Of a stretch of DNA of 64,000 nucleotides, positions 36,071 to 44,652 are shown in pieces. Origin of the DNA: an uncultured Brachyspira sp. (lineage in GTDB: Bacteria > Spirochaetota > Brachyspiria > Brachyspirales > Brachyspiraceae); contig NZ_CALXKQ010000001.1 in the NCBI RefSeq assembly GCF_944388875.1, positions 424,199 to 488,198 of the forward strand, in the 5' to 3' direction. A program made the translations under genes and the position numbers. Within the stretch, counting starts at the first letter, position 1. Each line of letters opens with the position of its first letter. The notes under the pieces are model-generated. The model did no database searches. It was not told where the DNA came from and worked only from the letters and a program-made list of their open reading frames with translations.

Positions 36071-36656
36071 TAATTTAGATATAAAAGAAGCAAAAAAAAT
36101 AATAAGAAAACCATTTAAACTTATTAGAAATAATTTAGATTCTTCATTTGTTAATAGCAGAAGTGCTGTTATATACAAAAAATTTAAAAATATAGTTAAT
36201 ATTAATAAGTTTTCTTCTATATGTGTTTATATAGATTTTAATAATGAAGTTTCTACTTTTAATATAATAAAGAACGCATTAGAAAATAATGTTAAAGTGT
36301 CTGTGCCTTTTATTATAGATAATCATAACATGAAATTAAAATATATAAATGATTATGAAAAAGATATAAATAGAAATACAAAATTTGGACAAGGAGAACC
36401 TTTTGAATACTGTAAAGACTGCAGTATAGAAGAAATATCAATGTTCATAATTCCTGCTTTGGCATTTGATGAAAAATGCAACAGACTTGGATTTGGAAGC
36501 GGATATTATGACAATATATTAAAAGTTAACAAAAATGCCTTAAGAATAGGACTAGCCTACGACTATCAAATACTGCCTTTTATTCCCAAAGATAATAATG
36601 ATGAAATATTAGATATTATTATAAGCGAAAGCAAAGTGATAACTGCTGTATTCTAA
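36051..36656 (+). CDS. 5-formyltetrahydrofolate cyclo-ligase
   Basis: A 201-residue enzyme of the MTHFS family that converts 5-formyl-THF plus ATP to 5,10-methenyl-THF. Family signatures: an N-terminal basic helix (KKIIRKPFKLIRNNL), GQGEPFEYC, and the strongly diagnostic PALAFDEKCNRLGFGSGYYDN loop. It starts inside the PilZ gene (20-bp overlap) without a near ribosome site, implying coupling. It abuts the convergent cheW gene with no spacer. Confidence 0.87.
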   Translation: MRTSLHDNLDIKEAKKIIRKPFKLIRNNLDSSFVNSRSAVIYKKFKNIVNINKFSSICVYIDFNNEVSTFNIIKNALENNVKVSVPFIIDNHNMKLKYINDYEKDINRNTKFGQGEPFEYCKDCSIEEISMFIIPALAFDEKCNRLGFGSGYYDNILKVNKNALRIGLAYDYQILPFIPKDNNDEILDIIISESKVITAVF

Positions 36657-37169
36657 TTAATTTTCAGATACATCAGGCTCATCGTCATCATCAGTAGTAA
36701 ATAATTTTTCTAAGTCTAATACTACTAATAATTTATCTTCTAATTTACCAACGCCTTTAATATATTTTTGACCTATACCTGAAAGCATTGGAGGAGGAGG
36801 CTGAATATCAGAATTTGCTATAGATACTACTTTTGATATAGAGTCAATAATAATACCCATATCAACATCCTCAATTTTTACAATGATAATACCAGTATTT
36901 TTATCTCCCTCAATCTCTTCCAAATTGAAGCGTTTTTTCAAATCTATTATAGGTATAATATTGCCGCGTAAATTGATAACACCTTCTACAAAATCAGGAG
37001 CATTAGGTATAAGAGTAATCTTTTCCATTTTGATTATCTCTTTAGCCTGCATGATATCTATAGCATATTCACCGCTTCCTAGTCTAAAAGTAACTAGGTT
37101 AGTACTATCTTCAAGTTCAGCTCTGGATTCTGTACTTTCTATAGATTGTTGCTCTAGCTGTTCTGCCAT
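36657..37169 (-). CDS. cheW: Chemotaxis coupling protein CheW
   Basis: A 170-residue single CheW domain linking chemoreceptors to CheA. Core motifs: LVTFRLGSGEYAIDIMQAKEI, IPNAPDFVEGVINLRGNIIPIIDLKKRF (the NLRG signature), and GIIIDSISKVVSI. An acidic N-terminal tail (about 25 residues) and an acidic C-terminus extend it slightly. GGAGG precedes the start. It is alone here, without cheA or receptors. The stop codon abuts the stop of the cyclo-ligase gene on the other strand. Confidence 0.92.
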   Translation of the reverse strand: MAEQLEQQSIESTESRAELEDSTNLVTFRLGSGEYAIDIMQAKEIIKMEKITLIPNAPDFVEGVINLRGNIIPIIDLKKRFNLEEIEGDKNTGIIIVKIEDVDMGIIIDSISKVVSIANSDIQPPPPMLSGIGQKYIKGVGKLEDKLLVVLDLEKLFTTDDDDEPDVSEN

Positions 37170-37273
37170 TTTTATAATGCCTCCGTCAATATTAGAAGTT
37201 ATTTCATTATCGGAAATATACTCTTATATTTTATATCAATATAAAAGATTTTCAATCAAAAAAATAACATATA

Positions 37274-37347
37274 TGGAGATAATGGGGCTCGAACCCACGA
37301 CCCTCACAATGCCATTGTGATGCTCTCCCAAGCTGAGCTATATCCCC
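37274..37347 (-). tRNA. tRNA-Ala (GGC)
   Basis: A complete cloverleaf of 74 nt. Acceptor GGGGATA pairs with TATCTCC (one G-U). D-arm GCTC/GAGC, anticodon stem TCACA/TGTGA with loop ATGGCAT (anticodon GGC), T-arm GTGGG-TTCGAGC-CCCAT, discriminator A. CCA is not encoded. Confidence 0.96.
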
Positions 37348-37363
37348 TTATACAGTTGGCAGT

Positions 37364-37392
37364 ATTTTATATCATTTTAACTTAAAAGTCAA
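37364..37392 (-). promoter_or_regulatory. Promoter of tRNA-Ala
   Basis: Minus strand: TTGACT (37387-37392) followed by TATAAAAT (37364-37371), giving N15 to TATAAA or N17 to TAAAAT. It lies about 17 nt upstream of the tRNA 5' end. Confidence 0.65.
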
Positions 37393-37423
37393 TGACATGA
37401 AAATTAAAATATGGATGTAAATA

Positions 37424-37452
37424 TTGACATTACAATTAAAATAGTTTATAAA
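37424..37452 (+). promoter_or_regulatory. Promoter of the NhaC gene, TTGACA-N17-TATAAA
   Basis: TTGACA (37424-37429), 17 nt, TATAAA (37447-37452). The start codon at 37495 is 42 nt downstream, with AAGGA before it. Confidence 0.82.
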
Positions 37453-37494
37453 TAAAATTCGTAATTAATAATAATTATTATTTAAGGAAAACTT

Positions 37495-38907
37495 ATGAAT
37501 ATAAAAAAAATAAACACTTTCTGGAAGCTATTCCCATTAATTTTTATACTAGTAACTGTACTTATATTTACGGTTAAATACGGAGTACCCATAGAATTCT
37601 TACTTACTGTAGGAACATTAATAGCCTGCGTAATAGCATATTTTGCAGGATACAAATGGCAGGACATGGAAAATGCATTCATTAAAAAAGTTGTTGATAC
37701 TTGGATTGGTGTTTTGATATTTATACTAATAGGTATAGTTGTTGGTTCTTGGGTATATTCTGGTACTGTGCCTATGTTAATATACTATGGAATAAAATTA
37801 ATTCATCCTTCATTTATACCAGTAATGGCTTTTATAGTAACTTCATTTCTATCAGTATTTACTGGCACTTCTTGGGGTTCTGCTTCTACTGCAGGGGTTG
37901 CTTTTATAGGTATTGCTCAGGCTACAAATACACCGCTTCCTTTAGTAGCTGGTGCTGTTATAAGCGGAGCATACCTTGGAGATAAAAACTCACCTATATC
38001 CGACACTACTGTTCTAGCTGCTATGGGTGCTGGTACTACACTTTCCAATCATATAAAAACTATGCTTGTAAATACTATACCTTCTGCAATACTTGCTGCG
38101 ATAGTGTTCACAATACTCGGATTTAATGCTTCTTCTGCTAATATTCAAAACATTAAAGAAGCTAATGAAATATTAACATCATTAGAAACAATATTTAATT
38201 TCAATATACTTTTATTAGTTCCGCCAGCATTTGTACTTATTGCAAGCGTTAAAGGAGTGAATCCTGTCATAACAATGTTTATAGGAAGTTTGATTGCTAT
38301 AATACTAGGAACTTTTATTCAAGATTTTGGATTTATCAATTCTATGAAATCATTTGTAACAGGATTTAATATTTCAATGTCGCCTAGCGTTAATCCCAAT
38401 GACATACCTCAAAATCTGCATACTCTATTAAACAGAGGCGGTATGATTAGCACCATGCCTAGCGTATTATTTTTGATACTTGCTCTTACTTATGGGGCTA
38501 TGCTTCAATTAATAGGAACTTTAAATACTCTCATAGAATTATTAGTAAAAATAGTTAAAGGAGTAAGAAGTTTAATATTTATAACTTGGCTTACTACCTT
38601 TACAATAAACTCAGCATTAAGCAGTCTGCAGTTTACATTTTTAACATTAGGTTCAGTACTAAAGGATGTATACAAAAAATATAATGTCAATCTTGGAGTA
38701 TTATCAAGAACTATGGAGGAAGGAGGAACACTCACAGAAGTTCTGCTTCCTTGGACTGTTACGGGAGTTTATATGACTTCTATACTTGGGGTTCATACAT
38801 TAGAATACATGCCTTACTCATTTTTTAATCTTATTAGTATAGGCATTTCTTTTATTTATATGCTCACTTTACCTAAATTTGCTGTGAAAATAAATAAAAA
38901 TATATAA
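37495..38907 (+). CDS. NhaC-family Na+/H+ antiporter
   Basis: A 470-residue membrane protein with about 12 transmembrane segments. NhaC-type features: GVLIFILIGIVVGSWVYSGTVPMLIYYG, SVFTGTSWGSASTAGVAFIGI, and GAVISGAYLGDKNSPISDTT, the conserved ion-path segment with Asp residues. It swaps internal Na+ for protons, or acts as malate/lactate-type exchanger as some NhaC members do (for example MleN); the substrate is not fixed by sequence. It has its own promoter and stands alone. Confidence 0.88.
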   Translation: MNIKKINTFWKLFPLIFILVTVLIFTVKYGVPIEFLLTVGTLIACVIAYFAGYKWQDMENAFIKKVVDTWIGVLIFILIGIVVGSWVYSGTVPMLIYYGIKLIHPSFIPVMAFIVTSFLSVFTGTSWGSASTAGVAFIGIAQATNTPLPLVAGAVISGAYLGDKNSPISDTTVLAAMGAGTTLSNHIKTMLVNTIPSAILAAIVFTILGFNASSANIQNIKEANEILTSLETIFNFNILLLVPPAFVLIASVKGVNPVITMFIGSLIAIILGTFIQDFGFINSMKSFVTGFNISMSPSVNPNDIPQNLHTLLNRGGMISTMPSVLFLILALTYGAMLQLIGTLNTLIELLVKIVKGVRSLIFITWLTTFTINSALSSLQFTFLTLGSVLKDVYKKYNVNLGVLSRTMEEGGTLTEVLLPWTVTGVYMTSILGVHTLEYMPYSFFNLISIGISFIYMLTLPKFAVKINKNI

Positions 38908-39007
38908 TATACCCATATAGATATTTATATATAAAATACAATATATATTGATATATTTTTTTATTATATATATTATTGATTATTATAAATATAAAGGAAT
39001 ATTATAT

Positions 39008-40552
39008 ATGTTAAAAGAAGCTTATAGAAAATTAAGGCAAATAATTAGAGGAGATAATAAAAATAGAAGATTAAGACAAAGCAAAAATAATAGAAGAAAA
39101 TTAAAAAATGAAAAAGTAATATCAAATAGAATAGAAAAAACATCAATGCTTCAGCATAAAACCCATGAGTTAATGGATAGTAATACAAATTATATTGAAA
39201 AAAATATTGATTTAGGAAATCAGTTAAATAAAAAAATGGATGAATATAATGAACTATTCATTAAACTTCAGGAGAAAGAAAAAGAACTGGAAATAAAATC
39301 TAATAACTTAAATGCCAGAGAAGAAGATTTAAAAGACAGAGCCAATAATATCAGAAAAGAAGAAATAAATTTAAACATAAAAAAAGAATATGTTGATAAA
39401 GAAGAGCAAAGAGTAGAAAAAAAAGACAGGGATTTGGATGAAGAAAGAGAGGATATAAAAAAACGTGAAAAAAAATCAAGAGAAGTAGAAGAAAAAGCAA
39501 GAGAAAATATAGAAAAATATGAAGCTAAATATGAAGAGGCAAAAAAAGATAAAGAATATTATAAAGAAAAAATAGAAGAGCTTGATTCAAGAGAGAGAAC
39601 ATGCACAGAAAGAGAAAAGGATATAGAATCAAGAGATGCTGATTTGAGAGAAAAAGAAGATACTTTTGATTCAAAGGAAAAAGAGTTATTTGAAAGTTTT
39701 GAAAGAGAGAAGGCAGAATGGGAAGAGAAAAGAGAGGAAATAGAAAAAGTATTAGCAGAAAAAGAAAAAGAACTAGACAGAAAAATAGCTGCTATGGAAG
39801 AGTCTGCTATAGCATTTGAAGATATAAAGTTTGATGATACAGAAGATGGAAGAAAAGCGAAAATAGTTGTAAAAGAAGCTATAAGAAGATCTTTAAAACT
39901 TCTTGAAGAATCTATGAATGAGTTTAAAGAATTAGAAGAAAAATATTCAAGCGGAACATTTAAAGGTTTTGCTACGCCTATAGAAGAAATAAGCGATTCA
40001 TTTGAAGAATTAAAAAATGAATTTATCAATATAAGGGAACATAATGATGAAAACGGAAATATTTTTGATTTATGGATTAAAGAAATAGAAAATTACATAG
40101 AAGAAACTGATACAAATATAAAAAAGCATTTCTTTTCAGAAGCATATAGAAGCTGCATATTTGGTCTTTCATACTGCAAAAGCTATATAAAAATGGTTGA
40201 AATATTTAATGAATATACTTCTTCAGGAAGTTCTGAAGAAAGCTATACTGAAGATGAATATAAAGATTCTGACGGAAACTTTATGAATTGGTATGAAATA
40301 TTATGGGAAGAAGAATACTATGAAGAAAGATATGAAGAATATGCATCACATTCTGAAAAAGAAATAAAAAAGCAATTTAGAAAAATGATGATGAAATATC
40401 ACCCTGATACAGCAACGGAAGAAAATAAAGAAGAAGCACATGAAAAATCCTCAATGCTTAATAAGGCAAAAGAAATACTATTGGATGATGAGGATAAAAA
40501 ATCAAATTATGATAGAGAATATATGGAATATTTCGCTAAAAAAAATAAATAA
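39008..40552 (+). CDS. Long coiled-coil protein with C-terminal J-domain
   Basis: A 514-residue protein. Residues about 60-275 are an almost continuous Glu/Lys/Arg coiled coil, with recurring blocks such as EREKDIESRDADLREKED. Residues 280-420 are helical. A C-terminal J-domain (about 435-505) has KKQFRKMMMKYHPDTA with the key HPD at 465-467, so it should stimulate an Hsp70. The start was moved to the ATG with AAGGA about 9 nt upstream; earlier codons encode a hydrophobic run in AT-rich DNA without ribosome site. It is followed 18 bp later by a VWA gene. No G/F or zinc domain, so it is not classical DnaJ. Confidence 0.82.
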   Translation: MLKEAYRKLRQIIRGDNKNRRLRQSKNNRRKLKNEKVISNRIEKTSMLQHKTHELMDSNTNYIEKNIDLGNQLNKKMDEYNELFIKLQEKEKELEIKSNNLNAREEDLKDRANNIRKEEINLNIKKEYVDKEEQRVEKKDRDLDEEREDIKKREKKSREVEEKARENIEKYEAKYEEAKKDKEYYKEKIEELDSRERTCTEREKDIESRDADLREKEDTFDSKEKELFESFEREKAEWEEKREEIEKVLAEKEKELDRKIAAMEESAIAFEDIKFDDTEDGRKAKIVVKEAIRRSLKLLEESMNEFKELEEKYSSGTFKGFATPIEEISDSFEELKNEFINIREHNDENGNIFDLWIKEIENYIEETDTNIKKHFFSEAYRSCIFGLSYCKSYIKMVEIFNEYTSSGSSEESYTEDEYKDSDGNFMNWYEILWEEEYYEERYEEYASHSEKEIKKQFRKMMMKYHPDTATEENKEEAHEKSSMLNKAKEILLDDEDKKSNYDREYMEYFAKKNK

Positions 40553-40569
40553 TATTTAAGGAGTGTAAT

Positions 40570-41532
40570 ATGTTAGAAGAAAATAAAATACCCGCTTTGA
40601 GAAAAGGCAATGTATCAATCAATAATAAAAATAATTTAAACAAAATAAAATCTGTTGATACATCAAAATCTAAAATATCAAAAATACTAAAAGAAGATTC
40701 CATACAAAAGCAGATGAATGATGAAATAAAAAGAAAGAAGGGGCTTGATCTGCTATTAATAGGCGATTTTACCGATTCTATGAGCGAATATAGAGAAAAA
40801 TTGAGAGTAAAATTTAAAGAACTTGCAAAAATATTATTTAAGGTTATAGATAATTTGAGAATAGGGGTTATATTTTATTTGGATCATGGTACAGGAATGT
40901 ATTCTGATTATAATCCGTATGTTACAAGATGCCATAAACTTACAACAGATATAGAGGCTTTATATAATTTTATAGATGAAACAAAAATAGGAAACGGTAT
41001 AGATTGGGATGAAGCTATTGAAGATGCTTTGAATGATGCATATAATAATATGAACTGGAATGAAATAAATGCAAAATCAATAGTATTATTTGGAGATGCC
41101 AGACCGCATGAGCCTAGAGAATGCATACATGGATATGATTATTTTGAATTAACTAAAAAGCTTTATCAAAGGCAAGTAACTATAAATACAGTTTTCTGCG
41201 ATACTGGACACGGCGGTTATGGAAAGGTTTCTTCTGCTTATAAAATAGATATAGGAGATTTTAGCAAAAGAGTTTCAGAACTTGAAGATATTGAATTTTT
41301 TTCTTGGATAGCAAATGTTACAGGAGGAATAGCTATAGGAGTAGAACAAATAGAGGATATAGTTGATATAATACAGGCTATGGCAGCAAAAGATGCTGGA
41401 AAAATGGATGAATATGAAGAAGAAATGAAAAAGACGCATAAAGCTGCTAAAATACCTATACTTAAGCATATAAAAGAAGAAGCACTAAAAATAGAAGAGA
41501 AAAAGAAAACTCTAAGAATTACAGGAAAATAA
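40570..41532 (+). CDS. VWA-domain protein paired with the J-domain coiled-coil protein
   Basis: A 320-residue protein whose residues about 58-260 form a von Willebrand factor A domain. The MIDAS motif is GDFTDSM (D66, T68, S70) and a later acidic site is LFGDARPHEPRE. A segment CDTGHGGYGKVS follows. The N-terminal 55 residues and C-terminal ~45 (EEEMKKTHKAAKIPILKHIKEEALKIEEKKK) are charged and helical. No signal peptide or membrane helix, so it is cytoplasmic. AAGGAG-type ribosome site. The pair suggests metal-dependent protein binding plus Hsp70 recruitment; purpose unknown. Confidence 0.8.
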   Translation: MLEENKIPALRKGNVSINNKNNLNKIKSVDTSKSKISKILKEDSIQKQMNDEIKRKKGLDLLLIGDFTDSMSEYREKLRVKFKELAKILFKVIDNLRIGVIFYLDHGTGMYSDYNPYVTRCHKLTTDIEALYNFIDETKIGNGIDWDEAIEDALNDAYNNMNWNEINAKSIVLFGDARPHEPRECIHGYDYFELTKKLYQRQVTINTVFCDTGHGGYGKVSSAYKIDIGDFSKRVSELEDIEFFSWIANVTGGIAIGVEQIEDIVDIIQAMAAKDAGKMDEYEEEMKKTHKAAKIPILKHIKEEALKIEEKKKTLRITGK

Positions 41533-41543
41533 ATAATAAAATA

Positions 41544-41580
41544 AAAGAGGCATGCTGAAAATATCAGGCATGCCTTTATT
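41544..41580. terminator. Terminator between the VWA gene and fabV (convergent)
   Basis: AGGCATGC-TGA pairs with TCAGGCATGCCT (one bulge) around a short A-rich loop, flanked by A-rich and T-rich tails on both sides; it could serve both strands. Confidence 0.8.
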
Positions 41581-41605
41581 ATAAATAATAAAAATTATTT
41601 AATCA

Positions 41606-42784
41606 TCATATTTGTACATCAGCATCATAATTTATGCCTTCCAAACCAAAACCGTGAAGATGTAAATATTCATCTCTGAATTGATTTAAATCAGCATTTT
41701 GTTTTAATGAAGCATTGTCTTTTATTTTGTTCCAAGCATCAGCAACTTCTTTTTGTACATCATCTCTTAATTCCCAGTCATCTAATCTTAATCTGTGCTT
41801 ATCATCTAATATAAAGCCTTTATCAGTATATATTTTTTCAGCAAATTGTCTGTACATTTGTTCAATGCAGCCTTCATGTATTCCTTTCTCTTTCATCACT
41901 TTAAATAAAATACTAATATACAAAGGCATAGCAGGTATAACAGCAGAAGCTCTAGTAACAACAGCCTTAGCAACAGAAACATAAGCATGTCCATGCAATT
42001 TTTCCTGCATCATTTTATCCATATCTAATGCAGTAGCCTCCAAATCATCTTTAGCTTTTCCAATAGTACCATCTCTGTATATAGCTTTAGTCATTTCAGG
42101 TCCTATGTATGAATAAGCCAAAGTTAAAGCATTTTCTGAAAGCATATCAGCTTTTATCAAATCTTCAATCCATAATCTCCAATCATCGCCTCCCATAACT
42201 TTTACAGTAGCTTTAATTTCTTCTTCACTTGCAGCTGGCATTTTTACTTCTATAAGTTCTTCTTTCATAAAATCAACGCCCATCCCAGAATAATCTTTTC
42301 CTATAGGTTTTAAAGTAGAACGGTATGTTATGCCTTCTTTTTCATCTTTTCTTATGCCAGTAGCTAAACTATATATAACACAGTCTATTTTACCGTCAAA
42401 AAACTCTTTAGCTTCTTTAATAATATTTGCTTTAGAAGATTCTAAAAAAGCATCGCCTACAATAGTTTTTTCTTTAAGTCCGTCTTTTTTGGCATTCTCG
42501 CTAAATGCTTTATTATTATACCATCCAGGTGTTGCTGTTCTATCTTCAGTGGCTGCTCTTTCAAAAGATACACCTAAAGTATTTGCTCCCATAGCATAAG
42601 CTAATATTATTCTGCTTGCAAGTCCGTATCCGCCTGATGAACCTAATATTAATGCATTCTTTATATTGGATTTTATTTTAGGATGTTTTTTTACATAATT
42701 AATTTGATTCTCAATTTCTTTAGCACAACCTGTAGGATGAGAAGTTTTACATACGTTATTTGCTATTTGAGGTTTTACCACCAT
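41606..42784 (-). CDS. fabV: Trans-2-enoyl-CoA reductase / enoyl-ACP reductase (FabV/Ter)
   Basis: A 392-residue NADH-dependent reductase of the FabV/TER family, close in character to Treponema denticola Ter. Motifs: N-terminal GCAKEIENQINYVKKHP, dinucleotide-binding LILGSSGGYGLASRI, the WYNN box, SLATGIRKD, and the catalytic Tyr region LAYSYIGPEMTKAIYRDGTIGKAK (YX8K type). It reduces crotonyl-CoA or enoyl-ACP, thus butyrate formation or fatty-acid synthesis; a lone gene in spirochaetes favours the CoA role. FabV is insensitive to triclosan. AGGAG ribosome site; promoter at 42823-42850. Confidence 0.93.
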   Translation of the reverse strand: MVVKPQIANNVCKTSHPTGCAKEIENQINYVKKHPKIKSNIKNALILGSSGGYGLASRIILAYAMGANTLGVSFERAATEDRTATPGWYNNKAFSENAKKDGLKEKTIVGDAFLESSKANIIKEAKEFFDGKIDCVIYSLATGIRKDEKEGITYRSTLKPIGKDYSGMGVDFMKEELIEVKMPAASEEEIKATVKVMGGDDWRLWIEDLIKADMLSENALTLAYSYIGPEMTKAIYRDGTIGKAKDDLEATALDMDKMMQEKLHGHAYVSVAKAVVTRASAVIPAMPLYISILFKVMKEKGIHEGCIEQMYRQFAEKIYTDKGFILDDKHRLRLDDWELRDDVQKEVADAWNKIKDNASLKQNADLNQFRDEYLHLHGFGLEGINYDADVQI

Positions 42785-42822
42785 AATATAGTGTCTCCTT
42801 TTTTATTTTTTAAATTACATAA

Positions 42823-42850
42823 ATAATATATCAAAAAGATTTTTTTTCAA
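42823..42850 (-). promoter_or_regulatory. Promoter of fabV, TTGAAA-N16-TATTAT
   Basis: Minus strand: TTGAAA (42845-42850), 16 nt, TATTAT (42823-42828), about 39 nt upstream of the fabV ATG. Confidence 0.6.
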
Positions 42851-43051
42851 TAGCATAAACCTATTTTATTGTTACGATAATTTGTTTTTTTGATAATCAT
42901 TAATATATAATAATACTATATGTAAAAATATTTTTTAACTCCCCGCCCTATATATTTTATAATTCTACAAAAAATATAACTTGTAGATTTCTTATTGAAG
43001 GTAATAAAAAATGCAAAACCCACCCTAGTTTTATTTTATTTTTAACTTATT

Positions 43052-43136
43052 AACACGCACGCTGAACGAAGCAATATATATAATGAAGTTAATAATATAA
43101 ATTTATTATATAAAAATAATCGATTAACCGTGCGGT
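43052..43136. repeat. CGCACGCTGAAC ... AACCGTGCGG dispersed repeat
   Basis: AACACGCACGCTGAACGAA (43052-43070) and AACCGTGCGGT (43126-43136) flank an AT stretch with ATCGATTA directly before the second arm. The arms are partly inverted (GCACG/CGTGC). It matches the element at 27753-27844. The gene-free span 42785-43145 otherwise holds the fabV promoter and a CTACAA/TTGTAG inverted pair (about 42965-42986). Confidence 0.6.
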
Positions 43137-43145
43137 ATCAACAAT

Positions 43146-43361
43146 TCAAAATTTAGAAATAACCCACATTATAAAAGATAAAACTATGCTTATTATTATG
43201 CTAGTCATCAATGGAAAAGCAAATGTAAAATTTTCTTTTTTTATAACTATATCACCAGGAAGTTTTCCAAAAGGAATTTTTATATTAAATAGAAATAATA
43301 TGCCAATTATTATTAATATAATACCAATAACTATAAAAAGTTTAGCAAAATGAGTATTCAT
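43146..43361 (-). CDS. DUF2905 small membrane protein
   Basis: A 71-residue protein with two transmembrane helices (about 8-26 and 46-69) joined by FNIKIPFGKLPGDIVIKKENFTF. The GKLPGDI loop is the DUF2905 signature. It starts 2 bp after the trkA-like stop, so they are one operon. Function unknown; DUF2905 proteins are widespread 2-TM proteins. Confidence 0.85.
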   Translation of the reverse strand: MNTHFAKLFIVIGIILIIIGILFLFNIKIPFGKLPGDIVIKKENFTFAFPLMTSIIISIVLSFIMWVISKF

Positions 43362-43363
43362 AA

Positions 43364-44050
43364 CTATTCAGACATTTTCTTATTCATTTTTTCTATATCT
43401 TTGTCATGCCCTGCAATAATTAATATATCGCCTTCTACCATAGCTACATCAGGATCAGGAGTACAATCAACAACCACCTTTTTTTCACCTAATATTCCTA
43501 CTGTTTCTTTTTTTACAGCAACAACATTAATCTTATATTTTTTTCTAAGATCAAGCTCTTTCAAATTCTTACCAGCAAGTCCCCCATGAACAGGAAACTC
43601 CACTATAGAATGATATTCTGTTAAATCATAAAGCAAAACAGTATCTCCAACCTCAAGCTGTTCGGCTATATGTATACCCATAGACTCTTCAGGGCTTACC
43701 AAATGTGTTATGCCTATCATACTTAGTATTGCTTTATGTTTTTCATTGGAGTATCTTGCTATTATATTTTTTACATTGAGTTCTTTTAAAAGCAATGCCG
43801 TTAATATGCTAGTCATCATATCCTCGCCTATAGTAAGTATAACAGCATCAAATTTATTAATTTCAATAGCTTCTAATGCTTCTTTCTGTGTAGAATCTAA
43901 CCTCATAGCCTGAGTTACACTATTCTTTATAGCTTCTATCTCATTAATATCATTATCTATAGCAAATACTTCAATAGATGGTTTTGTCATAAGCCTATTA
44001 ATTAAAGCCTTTCCCAAAGTACCAACTCCTATAACAGCATATTGTAGCAT
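43364..44050 (-). CDS. TrkA/KtrA-type potassium uptake regulatory protein
   Basis: A 228-residue RCK protein. The N-terminal Rossmann fold has VIGVGTLGKAL (GxGxxG) and FAIDNDINEI, then an RCK_C/TrkA-C domain (about 135-225) with GGLAGKNLKELDLRKKYKINVVAVKK. It binds NAD(H)/ATP and gates a KtrB/TrkH-type channel. One RCK unit of this length matches KtrA. No membrane partner is in the window. The start has GGGG 8-10 nt upstream and a strong promoter further up. Confidence 0.9.
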   Translation of the reverse strand: MLQYAVIGVGTLGKALINRLMTKPSIEVFAIDNDINEIEAIKNSVTQAMRLDSTQKEALEAIEINKFDAVILTIGEDMMTSILTALLLKELNVKNIIARYSNEKHKAILSMIGITHLVSPEESMGIHIAEQLEVGDTVLLYDLTEYHSIVEFPVHGGLAGKNLKELDLRKKYKINVVAVKKETVGILGEKKVVVDCTPDPDVAMVEGDILIIAGHDKDIEKMNKKMSE

Positions 44051-44085
44051 AACTAATACCCCTATTATATTATTTTAATTGTTTT

Positions 44086-44113
44086 ATTATAGAATAATAT
44101 GGAATTTTGTCAA
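44086..44113 (-). promoter_or_regulatory. Promoter of the trkA-DUF2905 operon, TTGACA-N16-TATAAT
   Basis: Minus strand: TTGACA (44108-44113), 16 nt, TATAAT (44086-44091). The ATG lies about 36 nt downstream of the -10 box. Confidence 0.83.
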
Positions 44114-44204
44114 AAAATATTTTTTATAATTATCTGCCTTATTTGAAATTATATTATAAATGAAATGCTTAAAAATATATAAAATTATAATAATTAAATT
44201 ATGC

Positions 44205-44244
44205 AAAAATAAAGAGGTACTTAAATTAATCCTCTCTTTATTTA
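44205..44244 (-). terminator. Terminator of the 111-aa gene
   Basis: Minus strand: AAATAAAGAGAGG pairs with CCTCTTTATTT with a small bulge, followed by T residues; just past the stop at 44252. Confidence 0.68.
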
Positions 44245-44251
44245 TACATAA

Positions 44252-44587
44252 TTATTCATTATTAGCTTGATAATTCAATTTTACTAAATAATCAATCTTA
44301 TCAACAACCTTAGTAAAAGGTTTTTCCACACTAATTAAAGCTCTCTCTACATCATTTCCGTCTTCATCTTCAATATATATATCATAATACAATTCTTTAT
44401 GATCATATTCATTTTCAAAAGTAAGTCTTATAAAGATAAAATTATTAATATTAATTCTATCCATTTTAGGCTCATACTCTAAACGCTTTATCTCAGTATT
44501 CAATAATTCTTTGCCCAAGTTCTCTACTATGACTTTATATATAGACTCAAGCTCCTTTCTTATATAGTGTACATTGTTGTCAAACAT
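44252..44587 (-). CDS. Hypothetical cytoplasmic protein (111 aa)
   Basis: A 111-residue acidic protein with an N-terminal helix (HYIRKELESIYKVIVENLGKEL) and a beta-rich middle (NNFIFIRLTFENEYDHKELYYDIYIEDEDG). No signal peptide, membrane segment or known domain is recognised. GGGAG ribosome site, a promoter directly upstream and a terminator after it make it a self-contained gene. Function unknown. Confidence 0.72.
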   Translation of the reverse strand: MFDNNVHYIRKELESIYKVIVENLGKELLNTEIKRLEYEPKMDRININNFIFIRLTFENEYDHKELYYDIYIEDEDGNDVERALISVEKPFTKVVDKIDYLVKLNYQANNE

Positions 44588-44619
44588 TAAAAACTCCCTC
44601 TATTTTATAATTTATTATA

Positions 44620-44647
44620 AATATATTAAAATAATATAATTTGTCAA
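44620..44647 (-). promoter_or_regulatory. Promoter of the 111-aa gene, TTGACA-N16-TATATT
   Basis: Minus strand: TTGACA (44642-44647), 16 nt, TATATT (44620-44625). The start codon is about 33 nt downstream. Confidence 0.68.
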
Positions 44648-44652
44648 AACAT

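Noticed and set aside
37274..37347. tRNA-Ala as a phage or island attachment site
   Set aside because: No duplicated tRNA 3' end or integrase gene appears nearby; neighbours on both sides are ordinary genes.
39559..40029. 156-codon minus-strand Ser/Phe-rich ORF
   Set aside because: It is the mirror of the Glu/Lys coiled coil (GAA/AAA read backwards gives TTC/TTT/TCT). No start context; a composition artefact.
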